From: Massilia sp. 9096
GTDB taxonomy: Bacteria; Pseudomonadota; Gammaproteobacteria; Burkholderiales; Burkholderiaceae_D
Length of the DNA: 64,000 nucleotides
Reading direction: 5' to 3'
Assembly (NCBI RefSeq): GCF_000745265.1
Contig: NZ_JQNN01000001.1
Span: 3,410,001 to 3,474,000, forward strand
The notes under the pieces are model-generated. The model was not told the origin of the DNA and made no database searches. It worked only from the letters and a program-made list of their open reading frames with translations. The translations under genes and the position numbers were made by a program. This document shows positions 33,242 to 41,213 of this stretch, one piece after another. The stretch's first letter is position 1, and each line of letters starts with the position of its first letter.

Positions 33242-36200
33242 TGCGTTTGATTTTCGATTTGTTTCCATGTCAGACGGATTCGCGCTTTCGAGGAATCGGC
33301 CGTTATACCCTGTCCCTGGCCAAGGCAATGGCGGCGCAGGCGGGCAAGCATGATCTGCGTCTGCTCGCCAACGGCCTGTATCCGCAGACGGCGGCGCGTC
33401 TGCGCGAAGCATTTGCGGGGACCGTGCCAGCCGGCGCGTACGCGACCTATACCCACCCGCCCATGGATCCCCACAATACGGATGCCTTGGAACGCGAGCA
33501 GATCGCCTCGGCCCTCATCCACGCGGGCTACCAGAGCATCGGCGCCGATGCGATACTTTGCGCCAGTCCCTTCGAAGGCTGGTGCGAGCGCGGCGTCGTG
33601 CCGCAAGGGCAAGGTAACTTTCCTGCGGGTCTGAAAGTTGCCATCCTCTACGATTTCATCCCGTGGTTGTTTCCACAACAGCACCTTGACCCCGTGCCGA
33701 ATTATGCGCGGTGGTACGAGCGGCGTCTGGACGCGCTGCGGCGATACGACCTGCTGCTCGCCATTTCCGAAGCGACGCGCGCTGACGCTATCCGCCTGCT
33801 TGGATGCGCGCCCGAATCGGTGGTGAACATATCGGGCGCCGCCGATTCGATGTTCAGGAAGCTCGCGCCATCCGAGCTCGATGCGATCGACTTGCGCCGC
33901 TTTGGCATCTACCGCCCCTTCGTGCTGTACACCGGAAACGGCGACTACCGGAAAAACCTGCTCGGCATGCTGGAAGCATTCGCAAAACTGCCGCGTCAGA
34001 TCCGTGCGATGCACCAACTGGTAGTCAACCAAGTAGGCGATATCGACCAGTTCAATGCGCACGTCGCGGCTTGCGGGCTGAGCAGGCATGACGTGATCGT
34101 GACCGGGCATATCACCGACAAGGAACTGGTGGCACTGTACAACCGCTGCACCGTGTTCGTCTTCCCGTCGCTGTACGAAGGATTTGGCCTGCCGGTGCTC
34201 GAGGCAATGGCATGCGGCGCCGCCGTGATTGCGGCCGACAACTCATCTATTCCGGAAGTGGCGGGCCGTCAGGACCTGCTGTTCGACGCGTCGTCGACCG
34301 AGTCGATCAAGACCAAGCTACTGCACGCCTTGGCCGACGAACCCTGGCGTACCGAGCTACAAGCATTCAGCTTGGCTCGTGCAAAACAGTTCAGCTGGGA
34401 CAAGACGGCGCACCTCGCATGGCAAGCCATCGATGCCGCCGTACAGCGGCGCCAGGGCCGGTCTGCCAGGACGACTCCACACGCGCGCGTGGCCGCCCTT
34501 ATTGCGCTGCCGCCCGGACTGGCGCAGGACCATGCCACGCGCACCCTGTCGAACCTGTCGGCATCGTTCAAGATCGAGATCGTTCACGAGCATGCCGAGG
34601 CCAGCCGTGCGCCTGCTGGCGATAACGTTCTGTCGCGCCGATCCCTGCCCAAGCAGTGGAACCGCTTCGATACGGTGTTCTATATTGCCACCAGGGAGAC
34701 CTTGACGCCGGACCTGATTCAGTTGATCCGTTCGGCGCCGGGCGTGCTTCTGTTACAAGACTCTCCCAGCGCCGATGGTGACGCGCCGGCAGCGCTGCCC
34801 GGCACCGAGGACGAAGTCAACCTAGTACTGCGCGATGATGGTCTTCAAGGACTGGTTGCGCGACACCAGCGCCGCAGCAATCGGACCGGCTCCGCGCTGC
34901 CGCTCAGCCGCAGCCTGCTCGAGGCCGTGCATAGCCTGGTGGTGGAAGACAGCCGACTTGCTGCCGAATTGCGCCGCGACTACGGCACGCTGTTCCTGCC
35001 GGCCCTGTTCGAGCTGGCCCCGGGTGGCGCCGGCCAGGCCGCGGCGGCGAAGACGCTGGCCGACGCCATTTTGACTGCCGTCGAGCGCAATTGGCGCCGT
35101 TCGGCGAGCCAGATCGCCGCCGCATGGCGCGGCAGCGTCCCCGACAATGTCTTGCTCGACGACGTATCGCAACATGCCGAACGCAACCTGCGCCTGAACC
35201 GCACACCGCGTCTGCTCATCGACGTCACTCAACTGGCGCGCACCGATGCGCTCAGCGGCATCCAGCGCGTGGTGCGCAACATCGCGCGCGATATGTGCCA
35301 GATCGAGAACTCGACCCTGCCCGTGGAACTCGTACAGTTGCGCGACGGCGGACTGTACCGCGCCAGCGGCGTGGTCGGCTCGATCTTCGAGATCGGCGCC
35401 CATGCCTGCCCCGACGAACAGATCGACATCCAACCGGGCGACATCCTGTTCATGATCGACTCGTCGTGGGAACAGTATCCGCAGTTCTTGCCGGTCTTTG
35501 ACGCCGTGCGCCAGTTCGGTGGACGCATCGTAACGGTCGTGTACGACCTGATCCCCCTACGCATGTCGCAGTTCTGCAGCGCCGGGCTGGTAGCGGTGTT
35601 CCAGCACTGGTTCCGCCTGGCGGTAAAGCACAGCGATATGCTGTTGTGCATTTCGCGTGCGGTACGCGACGACGTTAATGCCTACATCGCGGAACATGCG
35701 CTCGAGCGCGACCATGCGTTGCGCGTCGAGTACTGGCACCTCGGCGCCGATATCCTGCCGCTGGTGGCCGACGGCAGCGTGCGCCCTGCGGTAACTCGGT
35801 TGGTCGAAGAGACGTCGAGCCCCCTGTTCCTCATGGTCGGAACAATCGAGCCGCGCAAGGGTCACGCCGTCGTGCTCGATGCTTTCGAAGCGCTGTGGAC
35901 GAGCGGCAGCCAGGCGCGCCTGTGCTGGGCTGGCAAGGAAGGCTGGGAAGTCGATGCATTGATGGCGCGGGTACGGAATCACCCGGAACTTGGCAAGCGC
36001 TTTCATTTCATTGAACGCTTCTCGGACGCCGAAATCAACCTGTGCTATGCGCATGCGCATGCGCTCATCGCCGCCTCGGTCGCCGAAGGCTATGGTCTGC
36101 CGATCGTCGAAGCCGCCCAGCATCAGGTCCCGGTACTGGCGAGCGATATCGCGGTGTTCCGAGAAGTGGCCGGCGATGGCGCACGTTACTTTCCGGTCGG

Positions 36201-36348
36201 GGACCGACAGGCGCTGGCTGCACTGGTGGGCGAATTCATGGGTTACGATGCCGACATGCGCGGTTCGATGGCGGGGCGCGTACCCATCCTCACTTGGCAG
36301 GAAAGCGCTGCATGGGCATTACGTCTGATTTATTCAACGTTCGATTAA
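33241..36348 (+). CDS. Two-headed glycosyltransferase: GT4 module A, ghost of module B, GT4 module C
   Basis: A 1035-residue cytoplasmic protein. Module A (1 to about 405): MRLIFDLFPCQ, GIGRYTLSLA, YTGNGDYRKN, EGFGLPVLE near residue 313; it is clearly paralogous to module A of the 28735 gene. Residues about 413-640 keep the outline of a module B N-domain (VAALIALPPG, FKIEIVHEHAE, NRFDTVFYIATRETL, APGVLLLQDS) but no second half. Module C (about 654-1035): PRLLIDVTQLA, GIQRVVRNIARDM, TVVYDLIPL, GTIEPRKGH, EGYGLPIVE near 948. Two active transferases are expected, probably polymerising the O-polysaccharide repeat for Wzm/Wzt export. Confidence 0.86.
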   Translation: MRLIFDLFPCQTDSRFRGIGRYTLSLAKAMAAQAGKHDLRLLANGLYPQTAARLREAFAGTVPAGAYATYTHPPMDPHNTDALEREQIASALIHAGYQSIGADAILCASPFEGWCERGVVPQGQGNFPAGLKVAILYDFIPWLFPQQHLDPVPNYARWYERRLDALRRYDLLLAISEATRADAIRLLGCAPESVVNISGAADSMFRKLAPSELDAIDLRRFGIYRPFVLYTGNGDYRKNLLGMLEAFAKLPRQIRAMHQLVVNQVGDIDQFNAHVAACGLSRHDVIVTGHITDKELVALYNRCTVFVFPSLYEGFGLPVLEAMACGAAVIAADNSSIPEVAGRQDLLFDASSTESIKTKLLHALADEPWRTELQAFSLARAKQFSWDKTAHLAWQAIDAAVQRRQGRSARTTPHARVAALIALPPGLAQDHATRTLSNLSASFKIEIVHEHAEASRAPAGDNVLSRRSLPKQWNRFDTVFYIATRETLTPDLIQLIRSAPGVLLLQDSPSADGDAPAALPGTEDEVNLVLRDDGLQGLVARHQRRSNRTGSALPLSRSLLEAVHSLVVEDSRLAAELRRDYGTLFLPALFELAPGGAGQAAAAKTLADAILTAVERNWRRSASQIAAAWRGSVPDNVLLDDVSQHAERNLRLNRTPRLLIDVTQLARTDALSGIQRVVRNIARDMCQIENSTLPVELVQLRDGGLYRASGVVGSIFEIGAHACPDEQIDIQPGDILFMIDSSWEQYPQFLPVFDAVRQFGGRIVTVVYDLIPLRMSQFCSAGLVAVFQHWFRLAVKHSDMLLCISRAVRDDVNAYIAEHALERDHALRVEYWHLGADILPLVADGSVRPAVTRLVEETSSPLFLMVGTIEPRKGHAVVLDAFEALWTSGSQARLCWAGKEGWEVDALMARVRNHPELGKRFHFIERFSDAEINLCYAHAHALIAASVAEGYGLPIVEAAQHQVPVLASDIAVFREVAGDGARYFPVGDRQALAALVGEFMGYDADMRGSMAGRVPILTWQESAAWALRLIYSTFD

Positions 36349-36365
36349 GCTACAGTGGTCTTGCT

Positions 36366-36398
36366 CGATGAGCGCTTCCTGACGAAGTGCGCTCATCG
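36366..36398. terminator. Strong inverted repeat after the last large glycosyltransferase
   Basis: CGATGAGCGC (36366-36375) and GCGCTCATCG (36389-36398) form a perfect 10-bp stem 18 bp after the stop codon. No T run follows. It may act as an attenuator or mRNA-stabilising hairpin between the polymerase gene and the exporter genes. Confidence 0.5.
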
Positions 36399-36417
36399 GG
36401 CACGACCGTTTACAATG

Positions 36418-36446
36418 TTGACTTGTTTCAACCCAACAAATCCAAT
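36418..36446 (+). promoter_or_regulatory. Candidate sigma70 promoter for wzm-wzt
   Basis: TTGACT (36418-36423), 17-bp spacer, TCCAAT (36441-36446); about 79 bp before the permease start, after a hairpin. It would allow the exporter genes to be transcribed separately from the glycosyltransferases. Confidence 0.45.
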
Positions 36447-36524
36447 GCGTAACATTTTTTCGATTGCAGCACCACCACCCTTACTGCCCTCACAGCCTTC
36501 CGACCGTATGCGAGAAACGGTACG

Positions 36525-37325
36525 ATGATCACGTTCGCCACCATCGACAGTATCTGGCGTTACCGCGGCTTTATCAGCGGCAGCGTCAAACGGGAATTCC
36601 AGAACAAATACCGCAATTCGCTGCTGGGTGCGGCCTGGACCGTGCTCAACCCGCTGGCGATGATCATCGTATATACGGTGATTTTTTCGGAAGTCATGGG
36701 CAACCGACTACGAGGGGTCAACTCGACGTTTGCATACAGTATCTATCTTTGCGCGGGTACACTGACCTGGGCACTGTTTGCGGAAATCACCGGTCGCAGC
36801 CAGACCGTGTTCCTCGAACACGCGAACCTGATCAAGAAGCTTCAATTTCCGCGCCTTTGCCTGCCGATCATCGTGGTCCTGAATGCCTGTGTCAACTTCG
36901 GCATCATTTTTGGACTGTTCACGCTGTTCCTTGTAGTGTCCGGCACTTTCCCCGGATGGATTTACTTGGCGATATTCCCGGTCTTGCTCATCCAGATCCT
37001 GTTCGCGATCGGACTGGGCATGATTCTCGGGGTAATGAACGTGTTTTTCCGCGACGTCGGCCAGTTTTTCTCGATTTTGCTGCAATTCTGGTTCTGGTTT
37101 ACGCCGATCGTGTATCCGGTGACGACCTTGCCTCCGGCCGCCCGGGATCTGCTCGGCTGGAATCCCATGGTGCCGATCATTACTTCTTATCAGAACATAC
37201 TGTTGTACGGCCATGCGCCGCAGTGGGGTTCGCTGCTGCCGGTGACGTTACTGGCTGCCGTTCTGTGCATTCTAGGTATGAAAATATTCCGCAAACGCGC
37301 GGGTGAAATGGTGGATGAGCTGTAA
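36525..37325 (+). CDS. wzm: O-polysaccharide ABC exporter permease (Wzm type)
   Basis: A 266-residue ABC-2 type membrane protein with six hydrophobic helices. It starts with the cytoplasmic gate-helix region typical of Wzm/KpsM/TagG: FISGSVKREFQNKYRNSLLGAAWTVLNPLA (abridged; residues about 18-47). With Wzt it exports undecaprenyl-linked O-polysaccharide across the inner membrane. Its stop overlaps the wzt start as TAATG. Confidence 0.9.
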   Translation: MITFATIDSIWRYRGFISGSVKREFQNKYRNSLLGAAWTVLNPLAMIIVYTVIFSEVMGNRLRGVNSTFAYSIYLCAGTLTWALFAEITGRSQTVFLEHANLIKKLQFPRLCLPIIVVLNACVNFGIIFGLFTLFLVVSGTFPGWIYLAIFPVLLIQILFAIGLGMILGVMNVFFRDVGQFFSILLQFWFWFTPIVYPVTTLPPAARDLLGWNPMVPIITSYQNILLYGHAPQWGSLLPVTLLAAVLCILGMKIFRKRAGEMVDEL

Positions 37326-38545
37326 TGGGAAGTATTCGCGTCAACAAGTTAGGCAAGGCCTACAAGCAATACGATAACCGGTGGGGGCGGCTCTTGGAGT
37401 GGGTATTCCCTTTCCTAGGGCCGCGGCACCGACAGAAATGGGTGTTGCAGGACATCAGCTTCCAATTGGCTCCGGGTGAAGCCGTCGGTATCATCGGCAT
37501 CAACGGTGCGGGCAAAAGTACCCTGCTCAAGCTGATCACCGGGACGGCCCAGCCGACGACCGGCAGCGTCGTCATGGACGGGCGAGTCGCCGCCCTGCTC
37601 GAGCTTGGCATGGGTTTCCATGCTGATTTTACGGGGCGCCAGAATGCGTACATGGCCGGCCAGCTGATCGGACTGACGGTCGATGAGATTACGACCCTGA
37701 TGCCGCAGATTGAGGAATTCGCCGATATCGGCGAATACATCGACCAGCCGGTGCGAGTGTACTCGTCCGGCATGCAGATGCGCCTCGCCTTCAGTGTCGC
37801 GACAGTGAAACGGCCGGACATTCTGATCGTCGACGAAGCACTGTCGGTAGGTGACGCCTACTTCCAGCACAAGAGCTTCGACCGCATCCGCCAGTTCCGG
37901 CAGCTGGGCACCACCCTGCTCATCGTCAGCCACGACCGCACCGCAATGCAATCCATCTGCGACCGTGCGATCCTGCTCGACGGCGGTTTTCTGGCCAAGC
38001 AAGGAAGTCCGGAAGAAGTCATGGATTACTATAATGCGCTGATCGCGGAGCGCGAAGGTTCCAGCATCAAGCAAGTTGTGACGACCGAGGGACGCGTGCA
38101 GACCAGTTCGGGCAGTGGGGAAGCGCAGGTCACCGATATCACTCTGGAGAACGAACAGGGCTCGCCATCGGAAATCGTGAATGTCGGTGCGCCGGTCACG
38201 CTGCGCATCAAGGTACGCATCAATGCGCCTGTACCGCGCCTCGTGATCGGCTACATGATCAAAGATCGCCTGGGACAGCAAATTTTCGGCACCAATACCC
38301 ATCACCTGGAGAAGCCTCTCACCGACCTGCAGGCCGGCGACACCGTGGATTACGTATTCCGGTTTCCGCTCAACCTCGGCCCGGGCAGCTATTCTGTCAC
38401 AACCGCCCTGACCAGCAATGAAACCCACCTGGCCAACAATTACGAATGGCGCGACCTGGCCTTCCTGTTCATCGTCATGAACATGAATCGGCGTCATTTC
38501 GTGGGCACGAACTGGATTGAACCTGAGGTAGAAATCGTACGATGA
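37325..38545 (+). CDS. wzt: O-polysaccharide ABC exporter ATPase with carbohydrate-binding C-domain (Wzt type)
   Basis: A 406-residue protein. Residues 1 to about 245: ABC ATPase with Walker A GINGAGKSTLLKL (about 58-70), signature YSSGMQMRLAFSVA (about 145-158) and Walker B ILIVDEALSVGD. Residues about 255-406: a Wzt-type beta-sandwich (AQVTDITLENEQG, VGAPVTLRIKVRINAP, GYMIKDRLGQQIFGTNT) that in the family recognises the cap at the non-reducing end of the finished chain. This implies a terminating modification before export. The next gene, a methyltransferase starting 4 bp inside wzt, is the natural candidate to make that cap. Confidence 0.92.
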   Translation: MGSIRVNKLGKAYKQYDNRWGRLLEWVFPFLGPRHRQKWVLQDISFQLAPGEAVGIIGINGAGKSTLLKLITGTAQPTTGSVVMDGRVAALLELGMGFHADFTGRQNAYMAGQLIGLTVDEITTLMPQIEEFADIGEYIDQPVRVYSSGMQMRLAFSVATVKRPDILIVDEALSVGDAYFQHKSFDRIRQFRQLGTTLLIVSHDRTAMQSICDRAILLDGGFLAKQGSPEEVMDYYNALIAEREGSSIKQVVTTEGRVQTSSGSGEAQVTDITLENEQGSPSEIVNVGAPVTLRIKVRINAPVPRLVIGYMIKDRLGQQIFGTNTHHLEKPLTDLQAGDTVDYVFRFPLNLGPGSYSVTTALTSNETHLANNYEWRDLAFLFIVMNMNRRHFVGTNWIEPEVEIVR

Positions 38546-39732
38546 GCGAACAATTTTATCGAGCTTTTGAAGATCGCTATCGTGGATCGCGCGAACTGAT
38601 CAAGGATCGGCTGCGCGTCTATCTCGACTTCGTGTCGCCGCTGGCGGCCCTGTCGCAACCGCCGAGTGCGGTGGACCTGGGCTGCGGCCGCGGCGAATGG
38701 CTCGAGCTTCTTTCGGAGCAGGGCTTCGCAGCCCGCGGGGTCGATCTCGACACCGGCATGCTGGCTGCCTGCCGAGAACGCGGCTTGTCGGTCGACACGA
38801 TGGATGCGATCAGCGCCCTGAAATCGCTTCCGGAGAACAGCGTAGCTGTCGTTTCGGCCTTCCACCTGGTCGAACACCTGCCATTCGCAGCCCTGCAAGA
38901 GCTGGTCACCGAAGCCATGCGCGTGCTGCAGCCGGGCGGCTTGTTGATCATGGAAACCCCGAATCCGGAGAATCCGATGGTCGGCGCATGCAGGTTCTAT
39001 CTCGACCCGTCTCACGTCAAGCCAATACCGCCGCTACTGCTGGCATTCCTGGCGGAATATGCCGGCTTCGCGCTTACCAAAATCGTGCGTCTGCAGGAGG
39101 ATCCAGCTCTGCATACGGACCAGCCGCTTCGGCTGATCAATGTTTTCGACGGCGCCAGTCCGGACTACAGCGTCGTGGCACAGAAGGCGGCTCCGGAAGC
39201 GGTGCTCCAACTGTTCGAACAACAATTTGCGCGGAACTTCGGCCTGTCGTTGGGCGATCTCGCGGAGCGCTTCGACCAGGCGCGCACGCAACAATACCGT
39301 CAGCTGTCGGACGCTACTGGGCAAAACTATCTGCATTTGTCAGACAAGGTCGAGCAGCAATACCAGACATTGCTGGCTCAGCAGCACACGCAGGAAGCAA
39401 AAAGCAACACGCTGAGCGAACAGATTGCAGCTTCGGTAGCGAAGTACGATAGCGATCAGATGGCGACGACGATGCAATTGGCGAACTCTAGCAGCCTGCT
39501 CTTGCAGGTGCAGGCGCGCGAGATGGAGTTGAACAAAAAGGTAGTCGAGATCGGGCAACAACTGGCTGTTATCGAAACCCGCTTCGCTGAAAAGGAGTCG
39601 AGCATGGGCCAGTTGCAGGCAGAGCTGGCTTCGACCAGGCTCCTGCTCGAAGCGACCTTCGCCAGCACGTCATGGCGTCTCACGAAGCCGCTACGTTGGC
39701 TGGGCGGCCTGGTTCGACGCCCCCGCCGCTGA
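38542..39732 (+). CDS. SAM-dependent methyltransferase with long coiled coil; candidate O-antigen chain terminator
   Basis: A 396-residue protein. Residues about 1-200 are a class I methyltransferase: motif I VDLGCGRGEWLELL (about 35-48), acidic residue in GVDLDTGML, VVSAFHLVEHLPF, and LQPGGLLIMETPNPEN. Residues about 215-370 are a heptad-rich coiled coil. The C-terminus STSWRLTKPLRWLGGL is shared with the FkbM-like protein at 32123. WbdD of E. coli O8/O9a likewise caps the chain and measures length with a coiled coil; the resemblance is architectural only, as no kinase domain is present. ATGA overlap with wzt supports joint function. Confidence 0.82.
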   Translation: MSEQFYRAFEDRYRGSRELIKDRLRVYLDFVSPLAALSQPPSAVDLGCGRGEWLELLSEQGFAARGVDLDTGMLAACRERGLSVDTMDAISALKSLPENSVAVVSAFHLVEHLPFAALQELVTEAMRVLQPGGLLIMETPNPENPMVGACRFYLDPSHVKPIPPLLLAFLAEYAGFALTKIVRLQEDPALHTDQPLRLINVFDGASPDYSVVAQKAAPEAVLQLFEQQFARNFGLSLGDLAERFDQARTQQYRQLSDATGQNYLHLSDKVEQQYQTLLAQQHTQEAKSNTLSEQIAASVAKYDSDQMATTMQLANSSSLLLQVQAREMELNKKVVEIGQQLAVIETRFAEKESSMGQLQAELASTRLLLEATFASTSWRLTKPLRWLGGLVRRPRR

Positions 39733-39745
39733 CGCGATGCGCCAG

Positions 39746-39777
39746 TGCGGAGCCCGGCCACGCGTGTGGGCTCCGCA
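39746..39777. terminator. Hairpin between convergent transcription units
   Basis: TGCGGAGCCC (39746-39755) pairs perfectly with GGGCTCCGCA (39768-39777) in the 58-bp convergent gap, followed by AAAA on the plus strand. Probably a bidirectional terminator separating the exporter unit from the minus-strand operon. Confidence 0.6.
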
Positions 39778-39790
39778 AAAGGATAGATCT

Positions 39791-41176
39791 TTATTTTGAC
39801 GTGAAGATCAACACGGTATCGCAATTCCCGTAAAGCCTTTTTCCCTTCAGACCATCTTCGCTGGGATAGCGGTCCCGGATTAGATGGCGGGCGCCAATGA
39901 GCTGGACGTCAGCCGTATAAGCCGCAGGCTCAGCCCAGTTATAAACCCGGCCCGCACTCTTCAGTTCGAAACCGAATTCGGTAAGATTAAATACCGTCGT
40001 AGGCGCAAGTTCGTCGATTTTTTGTTGAAGACAAGACGTAATCTCAGTGCGCTTACCCATGATACGGATTTGTTCCGCTTTTTGAGCAGCCTGGTCCATG
40101 ATCAACGGCAGATGCTCAGCGGTGTTGATCAAGACTACACCAAAAATGCCGAGGATTAACCACTTCGGTACACCCTTATCGCCTGTACGCGCCACGGCAT
40201 AGAGCAGAATCGGGAAGAATGTGATCCAGTACCAGCCGTAGAAAGTCTGGGTCCGTACATTGATCCAAACAAAGGCAGCAACTGTCAAAGCGAGCGCCGC
40301 GAAAATACGCGGTTGTCTGGCCAGGATTCCCAGCGCCACAAGCAAGAACGGGATCGGCATCAGGCTGAACTGCATTGCACCGCCAGAAAATACGGAATCC
40401 CATTCCCAGCGGGTGGTAAGCAAGGCGTCGTTCACCCGCGCCACGGTCATGACGGTGCCAGGGTTAGATTGATTACGCAATTCATGCACGATGGCAATGA
40501 TGGGCGGACTGGCAAACAACAACGCGAGTGAAAATCCAGCTGCAAGAACTGGAACGGCGCGCAGCTTTGCGAGCATTGGCTTGCCAGGCTGGATCGTAAA
40601 CTGCGCGACGAAAAAGATCAGCGCAGGCAGAGTGCTGATCTTGGTCCCCACTGCCAAGCCAAGGGCGATGGCGCACAACAGCAGACGCTCGCGCGCGAAC
40701 GCGTGGAGCGCCACTGCCACCAGAAACATACATGGGATTTCCGGGGCGATCAATTTGCCGGTCCACCAAGAGATCGGAAAACTCAACCACAGCAACACCA
40801 CGGCCAGCTTCAAGCGTGGCGCCTCCATCGTGCGTACGATGAGATAAGGCGTAAGCACAAACATTACCAGCACCGCCAAGCGTGCGAGATAGGCCGAGCC
40901 AAGGAGTTTCAGGCCGCCCCAAAAGATCGACCCATACGCAAACGGCGGTGTAGCAACAAAGAAATCGCGCCAGTTCGTAGTCTTTGCGATGCGCAGGAAG
41001 TTCAGTTCGTCGGGAACCGCCGCATCCGCATGCAAAAACACATAGGCGCTGTACAACGCCCAGCCCAGAAATGGTAGAAATGCATCGGATGAAAGCGTCG
41101 AACGCAGTTCATGCACCAAGCGGCTTAGCAGCGACCCCGGGCGCGCCAAGGCGGGAGAAAATGAAGATGGGCTCAT
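39791..41176 (-). CDS. Polytopic membrane protein, GT-C glycosyltransferase-like
   Basis: A 461-residue protein with about ten hydrophobic helices and a short soluble C-terminus. The first large loop after helix one carries acidic residues (HADAAVPDELNFLRIAK, about residues 49-65), as in GT-C lipid-phosphate-sugar transferases, where one or two Asp/Glu are catalytic. No named family is recognised. It is the last gene of the nine-gene operon, 37 bp after the next membrane protein. It may transfer a sugar from a polyprenyl carrier to glycan in the periplasm. Possible alternative: a transporter or polymerase. Confidence 0.6.
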   Translation of the reverse strand: MSPSSFSPALARPGSLLSRLVHELRSTLSSDAFLPFLGWALYSAYVFLHADAAVPDELNFLRIAKTTNWRDFFVATPPFAYGSIFWGGLKLLGSAYLARLAVLVMFVLTPYLIVRTMEAPRLKLAVVLLWLSFPISWWTGKLIAPEIPCMFLVAVALHAFARERLLLCAIALGLAVGTKISTLPALIFFVAQFTIQPGKPMLAKLRAVPVLAAGFSLALLFASPPIIAIVHELRNQSNPGTVMTVARVNDALLTTRWEWDSVFSGGAMQFSLMPIPFLLVALGILARQPRIFAALALTVAAFVWINVRTQTFYGWYWITFFPILLYAVARTGDKGVPKWLILGIFGVVLINTAEHLPLIMDQAAQKAEQIRIMGKRTEITSCLQQKIDELAPTTVFNLTEFGFELKSAGRVYNWAEPAAYTADVQLIGARHLIRDRYPSEDGLKGKRLYGNCDTVLIFTSK

Positions 41177-41213
41177 ACTTGATAAAGTCCTGTCTCGCAG
41201 ACTGCCACCGATG

